This document shows positions 1-8,573 of a stretch of 64,000 nt of DNA, one piece after another. The stretch covers positions 1 to 64,000 of the forward strand of contig CAIZDL010000065.1 of NCBI GenBank assembly GCA_903931735.1, given 5' to 3'. The stretch is from an uncultured Rhodospirillales bacterium (GTDB taxonomy: Bacteria > Pseudomonadota > Alphaproteobacteria > Azospirillales > Azospirillaceae). How positions within the stretch are numbered: position 1 is the stretch's first letter; the number at the start of each line of letters is the position of its first letter. A program made the translations under genes and the position numbers. The notes beneath the pieces were generated by a model that was given only the letters and a program-made list of their open reading frames with translations, did not search any database and was not told the origin of the DNA.

Positions 1-1584
1 CGCTATCGGGCGGCGCTGGCGCTCCGGCCTGCTTATCCCGATGCACTCAATAATCTTGGCAACTCGCTCTCGGTCCTTGGCGATCATTCGGCCGCGATTG
101 CCAGCTTTCGCGAGGCGTTGGCGTGCCGGCCCGGCTTTGCCGATGCCCTGATCAATTGGGGAAATGTCCTGAAGGAGCAAGGGTTGCTGGCCGATGCCCT
201 GGCCCACTATCGCCGAGCCTTGGCGAGTGACCCGAATTCGGCTGCCGCCCTGATCAATAGTGCGGGCGTGCTGCGGGACCAGGGGGTGTTAGAGGAGGCG
301 CTGCCCCTGTACCGCCGGGCGCTGGAGCTGTTGCCCGGTTGCGGCGATGCGATCAGCAATTTGTTGTTCGCGCTGAATAATTCAGGTGCGTTGACCCCCG
401 CCGCCCTGTTCGCCGAACACGCCCGGCTTGGCGCGGATCTTGAGGTGCGCGCCGTGGCCGGGCTGAAAATTTCGCCCCATGCCCCCCCCGGGGATTCGGT
501 TCGGCGGCTGAGAATCGGCTATGTTTCACCCGATTTTCGGGCTCATTCGGTCAGCCAGTTCTTTTTGCCGTTGCTGGCGGCCCACGATCCGGCGGCGGTT
601 GAAAGCTTTTGTTACGCCGATGTGTTGGTGCCCGATGCCATGACGGCGCGGTTGCGTGGCCATGCCGACCATTGGCTGAGCACGGTTGGCATGGCCGATG
701 CTGCTCTGGCGGAGCGCATTCGGGCCGATCAGATCGATATTCTGGTCGATCTCGCCGGTCACACCGCTCACAACCGGTTGGGGGTGTTTGCGCGCCGGGC
801 CGCCCCGGTTCAGGGGACGTGGCTGGGCTACCCCAACACCACCGGCTTGCCGGCGATGGATTACCGGTTGGTGGATGCCGTCACCGATCCGGAGGGGGAC
901 GCCGACGTGTTCGCCACCGAGCGTTTGATCAGACTCGAAGGTGGATTTTTGTGCTACGGCGCGCCCGAGGATGCGCCCGAGCCATCGCTGCCGCCCGGTC
1001 TTGAAACCGGCGTGGTGACATTTGGCTCGTTCAACAACCCGGCCAAGCTCTCGGAAGCCACGGTCGATGTGTGGGCGGCGATTTTGCGCCGGCTGCCAAC
1101 GGCGCGGTTGCTGCTCAAGGGCCAGGCGTTTGGGTGCGCTGAAACCTCGGCCCTCACCCGCGAGCGCTTCGCCCGGCGCGGCGTTGATGGCGGCAGGGTG
1201 GATCTGATGGCGCGAATCGCCGGGGCCACCGGCCATCTCGATGCCTATCGCCGAATCGATATCGGCCTCGATCCCATTCCCTATAATGGCACCACCACCA
1301 CCTGCGAGGCACTGTGGATGGGGGTGCCGGTGGTGACGATGCTGGGCGATCGTCATGCCGCGCGGGTTGGCGCCAGCCTGCTGGGCGGGCTGTGGCTGGG
1401 CGAGTTGGTCGGCGGGGATCGGAGCGATTATGTCGAAATCGCCGTGGCGCTGGCCGGCGACCCTGCGCGTCTCAGCCAAATGCGGGCGGGTTTGCGGGAG
1501 CGCATGAGGGGCTCTCGCCTCTGCTCCGCCCCGGCTTTTGCCCGCACCATCGAGGCCGCGTATCGGGCGTTGTGGCGGCGGTGA
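1..1584 (+). CDS. TPR / O-GlcNAc transferase-like (GT41, SPINDLY-type) glycosyltransferase, 5' end missing
   Basis: The reading frame is open from base 1, so the gene starts upstream of the window; the ORF-track start at 118 is only an internal TTG. The first ~125 visible residues are tetratricopeptide repeats (DALINWGNVLKEQG, then ALINSAGVLRDQG). They are followed by the catalytic region of family GT41: LRIGYVSPDFRAHSVSQFF, DLAGHTAHNRLGVFARRAAP, WLGYPNTTGLPAMDYRL and GLDPIPYNGTTTTCEALWMG. Such proteins transfer a sugar from a nucleotide sugar to protein Ser/Thr; many bacterial members sit near flagellar or surface-glycan genes, but the acceptor here is unknown. No membrane segment is visible. 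The family call is firm; the substrate is not. Confidence 0.88.
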   Translation, partial: RYRAALALRPAYPDALNNLGNSLSVLGDHSAAIASFREALACRPGFADALINWGNVLKEQGLLADALAHYRRALASDPNSAAALINSAGVLRDQGVLEEALPLYRRALELLPGCGDAISNLLFALNNSGALTPAALFAEHARLGADLEVRAVAGLKISPHAPPGDSVRRLRIGYVSPDFRAHSVSQFFLPLLAAHDPAAVESFCYADVLVPDAMTARLRGHADHWLSTVGMADAALAERIRADQIDILVDLAGHTAHNRLGVFARRAAPVQGTWLGYPNTTGLPAMDYRLVDAVTDPEGDADVFATERLIRLEGGFLCYGAPEDAPEPSLPPGLETGVVTFGSFNNPAKLSEATVDVWAAILRRLPTARLLLKGQAFGCAETSALTRERFARRGVDGGRVDLMARIAGATGHLDAYRRIDIGLDPIPYNGTTTTCEALWMGVPVVTMLGDRHAARVGASLLGGLWLGELVGGDRSDYVEIAVALAGDPARLSQMRAGLRERMRGSRLCSAPAFARTIEAAYRALWRR

Positions 1585-1589
1585 CTTTG

Positions 1590-1624
1590 AGCCGCCAATC
1601 CTGTTGCGGGCTGGCGGCTTTTAT
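1590..1624 (+). terminator. Rho-independent terminator after the GT41 gene
   Basis: Perfect inverted repeat AGCCGCCA / TGGCGGCT with a 14-base loop followed by TTTTAT, starting five bases after the stop codon. Confidence 0.7.
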
Positions 1625-1698
1625 GGTTTGTTCGAACCTGAAGAGGCCAGTTCTTTTGTGGCGGCGGCCTCCCGTCTGAACAACGCGAAGCTCCTGTC

Positions 1699-2238
1699 AT
1701 GCCCCGGCTGCCCTGGATCGTCCACAAAGGTATGTTTTTGGTTCTGACACTTTTGCTGGGCGCCTGTAGCCTGTTTTCTGGCAGCAGCGGCCCCTCGCAG
1801 GAAGAAGTTCAGAAGCGGGAGATGTATAAATACGGCAGCATCATGGGGGGCGAAGGTGGCTTGAGCCTTTTTTCCGGCAGTAAGCGGCCGGATGGGGATC
1901 AGGGCGGCGGCGGTGGCCTTGGCGTCAACAGCTTTTTGTGGCGCGGTTCCCTCGATACATTGTCGTTTATGCCGGTGGTCTCGGCCGATCCTTTTGGCGG
2001 CGTGATCCTTACGGATTGGTACTCGCCGCCCGAGACGCCGGACAGCCGCTATAAGGTCAACATCTACATCCTCGACAAGCAGCTTCGCGCCGATGCTCTG
2101 CGAGTCTCGGTCTTCCGGCAGACCCGCGAGGGCGGTTCCTGGCGTGATAGCAAGGTTGCCGGTGATACCGCGACTCAGTTGGAAGACACCATCCTCACCC
2201 GCGCGCGTCAATTGCGTATGGCCCAGGTCAAGAACTAG
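1699..2238 (+). CDS. DUF3576-type lipoprotein
   Basis: A 179-residue protein with a type II signal peptide: basic N-terminus, hydrophobic FLVLTLLLGAC, and a lipobox Cys at residue 23. It is therefore predicted to be a lipid-anchored envelope protein. The region after the linker (SFLWRGSLDTLSFMPVVSADPFGGVILTDWY, here split) matches my memory of DUF3576, an alphaproteobacterial family commonly directly upstream of leuS, as here. Function is unknown; a role in envelope maintenance is inferred only from the lipid anchor and from lptE lying downstream. A second in-frame ATG (1732) is possible, but it would remove the basic n-region of the signal peptide, so 1699 is preferred. Confidence 0.8.
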   Translation: MPRLPWIVHKGMFLVLTLLLGACSLFSGSSGPSQEEVQKREMYKYGSIMGGEGGLSLFSGSKRPDGDQGGGGGLGVNSFLWRGSLDTLSFMPVVSADPFGGVILTDWYSPPETPDSRYKVNIYILDKQLRADALRVSVFRQTREGGSWRDSKVAGDTATQLEDTILTRARQLRMAQVKN

Positions 2239-2354
2239 TCCCGGCGCCGCGCGCGGCGCCGAGTCGTCCCCAGGCGAGGGGCCGCGGTCTGGCCGGAAGG
2301 CGGCCGCGGCCCGTTCCGTTTTAACCGTTCAAAAATTATCAGAGTCCGACCGAC

Positions 2355-4922
2355 ATGGTTCGCTATAATTTCCGGGAAACCGAAGCCAAATGGCAGGCCG
2401 AATGGCAGCGGCGCGGTAGTTTTGTCGCGGTGGAACGCCCCGATCGGCCCAAATATTATGTGTTGGAGATGTTCCCCTATCCATCGGGGCGGCTGCATAT
2501 AGGCCATGTTCGCAATTATACGTTGGGCGACGTGGTGGCGCGGTTTAAGCGGGCCGAAGGCTTCAACGTGCTGCATCCCATGGGTTGGGATGCGTTTGGG
2601 CTTCCGGCCGAGAACGCGGCCATCGCCAATAAGGTCCACCCTGCCACCTGGACTTATGAAAATATCAAAGTAATGGGCGAACAGTTGCGAGTCATGGGGC
2701 TGGCCTATGACTGGACCCGCGAGATCGCGACGTGTGCGCCCGGCTATTATCGCCATGAACAAAAGATGTTCCTGGATTTTTTGAAGGCCGGGCTCGCCTA
2801 TCGGAAGGAAAGCTGGGTCAACTGGGACCCGGTTGAAAACACCGTGCTGGCCAACGAGCAGGTGATCGATGGGCGCGGGTGGCGCTCGGGGGCGCTGGTG
2901 GAAAAACGCCAGCTCTCCCAATGGTTTTTGCGCATCACCGAGTTTGCCGAAGACCTGCTGGAAGGGCTGGGAACGCTTGATCGCTGGCCCGATAAAGTGC
3001 GGGTGATGCAGGAAAATTGGATCGGCCGGTCCAGTGGTGCGCGCCTGACCTTTACTCTGGCCGGGTCTGGCGAGGGTATCGAGGTCTTTACGACTAGGCC
3101 CGATACTTTGTTTGGTGCGGCCTTTGTGGCGATTTCACCCAACCACCCGTTGGCAACCCGCCTTGCCGCCGAACAGCCGGCGTTGGCCGGGTTCATCGCC
3201 GAATGTAACCGGAGCGGCACCAGTGAAGCCGCGATCGAAACCGCCGAGAAGCTTGGCTTCGATACCGGGTTGAAGGTGGGGCATCCCTTTATCGAGGGGG
3301 CGACGCTGCCGGTGTATGTCGCCAACTTCGTGCTGATGGAGTATGGCACCGGGGCGATTTTCGGCTGTCCCGCCCACGATCAGCGCGATTTGGATTTTGC
3401 CCGGAAATATGGGTTGCCGGTCAAGGAAGTGGTGATTCCCGAGGGGGGGGACCCTGCGAGCTTCCGGGTTGGTGTCGAGGCTTATACCGGGCCGGGCACG
3501 CTGCATCATTCGGGCTTTTTGGATGGCATGGCCGTCGATTTGTCCAAGCAGGCGGCGGGCGAGCGGCTGGAGCAGATGGGCATCGGCAAGCGCGTCATCC
3601 AATATCGGCTGCGCGATTGGGGGGTGTCGCGGCAGCGCTATTGGGGTTGCCCGATTCCGGTGGTTCATTGTCGCGCCTGCGGCATCGTGCCGGTTCCCGA
3701 CGACCAATTGCCGGTGCGCCTGCCCGATGATGTCAGCTTCGATAAGCCGGGCAATCCGCTGGAGCATCACCCAACCTGGAAGCACATCGCCTGCCCGGCT
3801 TGCGGCCAGCCGGCGGTGCGCGAAACCGACACGTTCGATACCTTCTTCGAGTCGTCGTGGTATTTCGCCCGCTACACCTCCCCCGGCGAGACCACGCGCG
3901 CGTTCGACCCCCAGGCCGCCGATTATTGGCTGCCGGTGGACCAGTATATTGGCGGCATCGAGCACGCGGTCCTTCATCTCCTGTATTCGCGCTTTTTCAC
4001 CCTGGCGCTGAAGCGCTGCGGCTACCTTAACGTTGCCGAGCCGTTTGCCGGGTTAATGACCCAGGGCATGGTCACCCACCAAACTTATAAGGACGACACC
4101 GGCAACTGGCTCTACCCCGAAGAGGTGGAGGAGCGCGGCGCGGGTCCGGTGCGGGTTTCCGACGGGACGGCGGTGGCGGTGGGCCGGCTCGAGAAGATGA
4201 GCAAGTCCAAGAAAAATGTCGTCGGTTTGGAACGGGTGGTCGATGCTTACGGCGCCGATACCGCGCGCTTGCTGCTGATGTCCGACAGCCCGCCCGAGCG
4301 GGATCTGGAATGGACCGAGTCGGGCATCGATGGCGCGTGGCGCTTTATCAACCGGTTGTGGCGGATCGCAACCGAGCCTGCGGTGGGTCTGCCCGCTCCC
4401 GGCACGCCGATGCCGGCCTCGCTGTCGGTCAAGGCCGGGGCCGCGCGCCGGGCCACCCACAAGACCGTGGCCGCGATCACCGAGGATTTGGGCAAGTTCC
4501 ATTTCAACAAGGCGGTGGCGCGGATAAGGGAACTCTCGAACACGCTGGCCGAGCTTGGCGCGGGCGAGGGCGAAGACTGGGCGCTGCGGGAGGGGCTGGA
4601 GGCGCTGGTTGGCCTGATCAACCCAATCACGCCGCATCTGGCTGAAGAGCTGTGGCAACACCTCGGGTACGATACGCCGTTGACCGACCGGCCGTGGCCC
4701 GGTTTCGATCCGGCGCTGGTCCGCGACGATGTGGTGACGGTGGCGGTTCAGGTGAACGGCAAGCTGCGCGCGACGCTGTCTTTGGCCCGTAACCTGCCGG
4801 CGGCCGAGGCCGAGCGGGCGGCGCTGGCCGACCCCGGCGTGGTGCGGGCGCTGGAGGGCAAGGTGGTGCGCAAAGTCATCGTGGTGCCGAATCGGATCGT
4901 CAATATCGTGATCTCAGCCTGA
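2355..4922 (+). CDS. leuS: Leucyl-tRNA synthetase
   Basis: An 855-residue class I aminoacyl-tRNA synthetase that charges tRNA-Leu in the cytoplasm. The HIGH-type motif is in [13 protein letters not shown] (residues ~42-54) and the KMSKS signature is EKMSKSKKN near residue 614. Between them lies the CP1 editing domain, with the [17 protein letters not shown] stretch that clears mischarged tRNA. A Cys-rich zinc-ribbon-like segment (CRACGIV, then CPACGQ) is present in the connective region. Length matches bacterial LeuRS. It is followed 15 bases later by lptE, and the leuS-lptE-holA order is usual in alphaproteobacteria, so co-transcription is likely. Confidence 0.98.
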   Translation: MVRYNFRETEAKWQAEWQRRGSFVAVERPDRPKYYVLEMFPYPSGRLHIGHVRNYTLGDVVARFKRAEGFNVLHPMGWDAFGLPAENAAIANKVHPATWTYENIKVMGEQLRVMGLAYDWTREIATCAPGYYRHEQKMFLDFLKAGLAYRKESWVNWDPVENTVLANEQVIDGRGWRSGALVEKRQLSQWFLRITEFAEDLLEGLGTLDRWPDKVRVMQENWIGRSSGARLTFTLAGSGEGIEVFTTRPDTLFGAAFVAISPNHPLATRLAAEQPALAGFIAECNRSGTSEAAIETAEKLGFDTGLKVGHPFIEGATLPVYVANFVLMEYGTGAIFGCPAHDQRDLDFARKYGLPVKEVVIPEGGDPASFRVGVEAYTGPGTLHHSGFLDGMAVDLSKQAAGERLEQMGIGKRVIQYRLRDWGVSRQRYWGCPIPVVHCRACGIVPVPDDQLPVRLPDDVSFDKPGNPLEHHPTWKHIACPACGQPAVRETDTFDTFFESSWYFARYTSPGETTRAFDPQAADYWLPVDQYIGGIEHAVLHLLYSRFFTLALKRCGYLNVAEPFAGLMTQGMVTHQTYKDDTGNWLYPEEVEERGAGPVRVSDGTAVAVGRLEKMSKSKKNVVGLERVVDAYGADTARLLLMSDSPPERDLEWTESGIDGAWRFINRLWRIATEPAVGLPAPGTPMPASLSVKAGAARRATHKTVAAITEDLGKFHFNKAVARIRELSNTLAELGAGEGEDWALREGLEALVGLINPITPHLAEELWQHLGYDTPLTDRPWPGFDPALVRDDVVTVAVQVNGKLRATLSLARNLPAAEAERAALADPGVVRALEGKVVRKVIVVPNRIVNIVISA

Positions 4923-4937
4923 ACGGGGAGACGGCGG

Positions 4938-5471
4938 ATGCGTGGTTTAAGCGGCTGGGCGCTGGCGTCGTTGCTCTTGCTTGGGGCCTGCGGCTTTCAT
5001 CCGATGATGGGCGATAGCGGGGCCGATAGCGTTGTTGCCGGGGCGCTGGCCAAGGTCGAGGTTGCCGAAATCAAGGATCGCACCGGTCAAAAGCTGCGGA
5101 ATCTGTTGATCGACCGATTTTATCACGATCACCGGCCGACCGCGCCTGAATATCGGCTGGAAGTGGTGCTTGAAGCGGCCGAGCAGCTCGTGGCCATCGA
5201 AAAGGACGCCACCACCTCCCGCGCTCAGTGGTCGGCAACGGCGACGTATCGGCTGGTTCACATCGCGACCGGCAAGGTGGTGATCAAGGGCGTGTCGCGC
5301 TCGGTTCCCGGTTATAATGTCAATAATTACCAGTGGGCATCGTTCATATCCCAGGAAAGCGCGCTGGACCGGGGCGTTGAATTCGTGAGCGACGAGATCA
5401 AAACCAGGGTTGCGCTCTATTTCGCCCGTGACCCCGATCATCGGCTGGCTGTGCCGGCTCCGGTGCCGTGA
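4938..5471 (+). CDS. lptE: LPS-assembly lipoprotein LptE
   Basis: A 177-residue lipoprotein with signal peptide and lipobox LLLGAC (Cys 18), followed directly by GFHPMMG; the CGF-x-P start of the mature protein is characteristic of LptE/RlpB. In the family it plugs the LptD barrel in the outer membrane and helps deliver lipopolysaccharide to the surface. The start is supported by GGGGAGA upstream of the ATG. The 3' end overlaps holA by four bases (GTGA), so the two are translationally coupled. Divergence of LptE is high, so the call rests on the lipoprotein start, the length and the leuS-lptE-holA order. Confidence 0.88.
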   Translation: MRGLSGWALASLLLLGACGFHPMMGDSGADSVVAGALAKVEVAEIKDRTGQKLRNLLIDRFYHDHRPTAPEYRLEVVLEAAEQLVAIEKDATTSRAQWSATATYRLVHIATGKVVIKGVSRSVPGYNVNNYQWASFISQESALDRGVEFVSDEIKTRVALYFARDPDHRLAVPAPVP

Positions 5472-6523
5472 AGCTTCAGGGTCGGGCCATTGAGGGGTTC
5501 CTCGCCCGCCCGGACCCGAAAATCCGGGCGGTGCTGGTTTATGGCCCCGACGCCGGCTTGGTTCGGGATCGTGCCGATACCGTGAGCCGCTCGGTGGTGG
5601 CCGATCTCGACGACCCATTTCGGGTGGTGGAGTTGACCGCGAAGGCGCTGGCCGGATATCCCGCGCGGCTGGTGGATGAGGCGGCGGCGCTGTCGCTCAC
5701 GGGCGGACGGCGCCTCATTCGGCTGCGGGAGACCGAGGACGGTGTTACCGGAGCCTTTGCCGCCTTGTTTGAGGCCAGCACCGGTGGCGACAGCTTGGTG
5801 GTGGCCGAGGCTGGCGACTTGGGTGCGCGCTCGCGGTTGAGGCTGGCCTTTGAGGCTGCGACCACCGGCGCCGCGCTGCCGTGCTACATGGAAGACGAAT
5901 CCTCCTTGCGCCGGGTGCTGGTTGAGCTGGCAGCGGCGGTTGGTTTGGTGCTCGACCCCGATGCTCAGGCGTTTTTAGCCGCCAACCTCGTCGGCGACCG
6001 GATGATGGCCCGGGGCGAAATCGAGAAGTTGTCGCTCTACCTCAACTCCAGTCCGGGCCGGGGCGGCGAGCGTCGGGTTGGGCTGGAGGATGTTCAGGCG
6101 GTAATCGGCGACAGCGCCTCGCTGCTTTCCCTCGATGATCCGGCCTGGGCCGCAGCGTCGGGTGATTTCCCAGCCCTTGATTGCGCGCTCGGACGGTTGT
6201 TTGGCGAGGGCATGGCCGCCGTGGCGGTATTGCGCGCGGCCCAGCGCCATTTTCAGCGCTTGCATTGGGCGCAGGGGGAAATTGGGGCGGGTATGAGCGG
6301 CGAGGCCGCGGTAAAAGCGCTTAAACCGCCGGTTTTTTTCAAAATGCAGGCGGTTTTCGCGGCGCAGCTACGCCAGTGGCCGCCAGCGCCCTTGCGCCAA
6401 GCGCTGGAGCGGCTGGTTGAGGCCGAGGCCGAGTGCAAACGCACGGGAATGCCCGACGAAACGCTCACCGCCCGGGTGTTGTTTCAATTGGCGGCGATGG
6501 CCCGAGCCCGGCGGGCCCGGTGA
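5468..6523 (+). CDS. holA: DNA polymerase III delta subunit
   Basis: A 351-residue clamp-loader subunit. In the family it opens the beta clamp and loads it on DNA within the gamma/tau complex. The N-terminal stretch (AVLVYGPDAGLVRDRAD) matches the AAA+-like domain I of HolA, which lacks a working Walker A motif. The C-terminal helical region (AVKALKPPVFFKMQAVFAAQL) matches the family's collar domain. The GTG start overlaps the lptE stop. Other clamp-loader and clamp genes (dnaX, dnaN) lie far downstream in this window, so there is no single replication operon. Confidence 0.93.
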   Translation: MKLQGRAIEGFLARPDPKIRAVLVYGPDAGLVRDRADTVSRSVVADLDDPFRVVELTAKALAGYPARLVDEAAALSLTGGRRLIRLRETEDGVTGAFAALFEASTGGDSLVVAEAGDLGARSRLRLAFEAATTGAALPCYMEDESSLRRVLVELAAAVGLVLDPDAQAFLAANLVGDRMMARGEIEKLSLYLNSSPGRGGERRVGLEDVQAVIGDSASLLSLDDPAWAAASGDFPALDCALGRLFGEGMAAVAVLRAAQRHFQRLHWAQGEIGAGMSGEAAVKALKPPVFFKMQAVFAAQLRQWPPAPLRQALERLVEAEAECKRTGMPDETLTARVLFQLAAMARARRAR

Positions 6524-6669
6524 CGAAAATGGGGGACACGAAATGCGGAAAGGCTTTTTAATTCATCGGCAACGACTATGATGCGTATTATAGTCAGGCT
6601 CGACGCTGGGAGGTTTTGCGCTGGCCCAAATTTGGCTGGGTTGGGGTTGGGTTCAGCAACGGTCGGGGA

Positions 6670-8013
6670 GTGGCGACCATTACGTATGCCGAAAAGTTTA
6701 ATATTGATTACAAAAAGATAACGCCAGCCGAGCTAAAGGTGGTGTTGGAGAAACATGCTCGCTACGTTGGCTCGAAGCAGGGGGGGGTGCGCGCCAGCCT
6801 CAAGTTCTATGACCTTTCATTTGCCGATTTTCGCGGGGCGTGTCTCGCGGGCGCCGATTTTACCGGTAGCAAGCTCGCCGAGGCTGACTTTACCGAAGCT
6901 GATTTGCGGGGCGCGCTGTTGTTTGGCGCCGACCTGCGGGAGGCCAAGTGCGCCCGCGCCAATATGGCGAAAGCCGATTTACGCGGGGCGGCCCTGCGCG
7001 GGGCGGAAATGCCTCGGGCCAACCTCTCTGAAGCGGATTTGCGCGACGGCTATTTGATGCGGCAGAAGGATGGCGAGCTGAAAAGCACGGCCCCTGAAGA
7101 CGCGCATTCCCAGCTTTCAAGCGCGCGGCTGGCCGGGGCCAATCTCAGCAAGGCCAAGCTCGCCAACGCTTTTTTGGTTCAGACCGATCTGCGTGATACC
7201 AATCTTTCGGGCAGTATTTTTATTGGCGCCGACCTCAGCAACTCCGATTTGACCGGAGCCAATCTTGAGGGCGCCGATCTTTCCGACGCCAATCTTTCCG
7301 GCTGCAAGCTTGCCGGGGCGATTCTCAACCGGGCGTTGCTGCGGGACACCAATCTGACCGGGGCGTGCCTGGTTGGGGCGCTGCTCGATGAGGTCGATCT
7401 GTCCACCGCCAATCTCACCGGGGCCGATGTGCTCCAGCGGTTGGAGAATATCGACGAGCGGGTGAGGAAGATCCTTCAGGATCACCGGGAGTGGATTGTC
7501 AGCAACGGCCACAAGGGCGCCCGTGCCGATCTCAGCAAGCACGATTTAACCGGGGTGGACCTGAGCAAGGTTAATCTTTCGGCGGCGCTGTTCGGGTGTG
7601 CCGTGCTCAAAGACGCCAATCTTTCAGGAACGACGCTGGCGATGGCCGATCTCTCGTTCGCCGATTTGCGTCAGGCGAAATTGATCGGCGCGGATCTCCG
7701 GGGCGCCTGTTTGGAGCGCGCCACCCTCAACGAGGCCGACCTCACCAATGTCATCGCCGGGCCGATGGAGTTGCGCAACGGCCATGGCTGGCCGACCAAA
7801 TTTGGCTTCGCCCGCTTCGTTCGGGCGGTGCTGAATGGCGGGGATTTCACCAAGGCGGTGTTGGCGGGCGCTGATCTTAGCCAAGCCAATCTCAAAAACA
7901 CTCAAATGGCCGGCGCCGATTTGAAAGACGCCGTGATGACCATGGCCGATGCCCGGGGCGCGGATTTTACCGGGGCCGACGTGCGCGGCACCGTCGATTT
8001 TCGTCCCGACTGA
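6670..8013 (+). CDS. Pentapeptide-repeat protein with two repeat blocks
   Basis: About 447 residues, mostly A(D/N)LxX pentapeptide repeats that fold as a right-handed quadrilateral beta-helix. A first long block (FRGACLAGADFTGSKLAEADF onward, through ~residue 255) is separated from a second block by a helical-looking insert (LENIDERVRKILQDHREWIV). A short non-repeat N-terminus (TYAEKFNIDYKKITPAELKV) precedes the repeats. I placed the start at GTG 6670, preceded by GGGGAG, rather than the ORF-track TTG at 6616, because the latter adds 18 low-complexity residues. There are no membrane segments. Function is unknown; some members mimic DNA and protect gyrase, but nothing specific supports that here. 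A STAS-like gene follows 99 bases later. Confidence 0.85.
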   Translation: MATITYAEKFNIDYKKITPAELKVVLEKHARYVGSKQGGVRASLKFYDLSFADFRGACLAGADFTGSKLAEADFTEADLRGALLFGADLREAKCARANMAKADLRGAALRGAEMPRANLSEADLRDGYLMRQKDGELKSTAPEDAHSQLSSARLAGANLSKAKLANAFLVQTDLRDTNLSGSIFIGADLSNSDLTGANLEGADLSDANLSGCKLAGAILNRALLRDTNLTGACLVGALLDEVDLSTANLTGADVLQRLENIDERVRKILQDHREWIVSNGHKGARADLSKHDLTGVDLSKVNLSAALFGCAVLKDANLSGTTLAMADLSFADLRQAKLIGADLRGACLERATLNEADLTNVIAGPMELRNGHGWPTKFGFARFVRAVLNGGDFTKAVLAGADLSQANLKNTQMAGADLKDAVMTMADARGADFTGADVRGTVDFRPD

Positions 8014-8112
8014 CGGCGGGCCGCCAGAGCTGCGGATTAGGCTGGACGAAGCGTTTGGTCGTAAATTATAAATATGACTATAATTTCGTTTTCGTAAATT
8101 GGGAGGCTCGTG

Positions 8113-8562
8113 ATGAGCAAAGAAGTTGAAACAAAATCTGATGTCGACGGAAAGACTGTATATGAGACTAAGTTAGCGAAAGTTACCGCTAAAGCTGAGC
8201 CTTGGGGCGTGACGGTCACTTTTTTTGGCAATTTTGAGGTGGTCGCCGCAAAGACCGCCCACGATATTATCAATTGGTTTTGCGGCCTTGATCAAAAGTG
8301 GGTCGCTTTCGATTTGCGCAACACTCTTTCCATCGATGATGGGGCGCTCGGGCTGGTGATGCTTCTCAAGGGCATATCGGTGGAAAAACAGATCACGATG
8401 GCGGTGATTTGCGCCGAGAGCCGGGCCAACAAAATTACCGCCGCGTTCAAGCGCGCCAGTCTTGATGGAACCTTGAAGGTCTATCATTCGCCGCACACCT
8501 TTGCGCTGGCGGCGGCGGCTGCGATCAAGCAGGCGGCGGCTGCGGCGGCAAAGAGCGGCTGA
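8113..8562 (+). CDS. STAS / anti-sigma-factor-antagonist-like protein
   Basis: A 149-residue soluble protein. The core reads GVTVTFFGNFEVVAAKTAHDII, then VAFDLRNTLSIDDGALGLVMLL, resembling the beta-alpha layout of SpoIIAA-type STAS domains, where a phosphorylatable Ser sits after a beta strand (here in the NTLSIDDGALG segment). The C-terminus ends in an Ala-rich helix (ALAAAAAIKQAAAAAAKSG). The start is set by GGGAGG six bases before the ATG; the preceding GTG is less well spaced. It could regulate a partner-switching anti-sigma factor, but no such gene is nearby. It follows the pentapeptide-repeat gene and the two may be co-transcribed. The fold assignment is moderate only. Confidence 0.62.
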   Translation: MSKEVETKSDVDGKTVYETKLAKVTAKAEPWGVTVTFFGNFEVVAAKTAHDIINWFCGLDQKWVAFDLRNTLSIDDGALGLVMLLKGISVEKQITMAVICAESRANKITAAFKRASLDGTLKVYHSPHTFALAAAAAIKQAAAAAAKSG

Positions 8563-8573
8563 TCGGGCCGGTT

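Noticed and set aside
526-1479. Long antisense ORF (317 codons) inside the GT41 gene
   Set aside because: It is a frame shadow on the opposite strand of a clearly coding, GC-rich gene. It has no family motif and no ribosome site.
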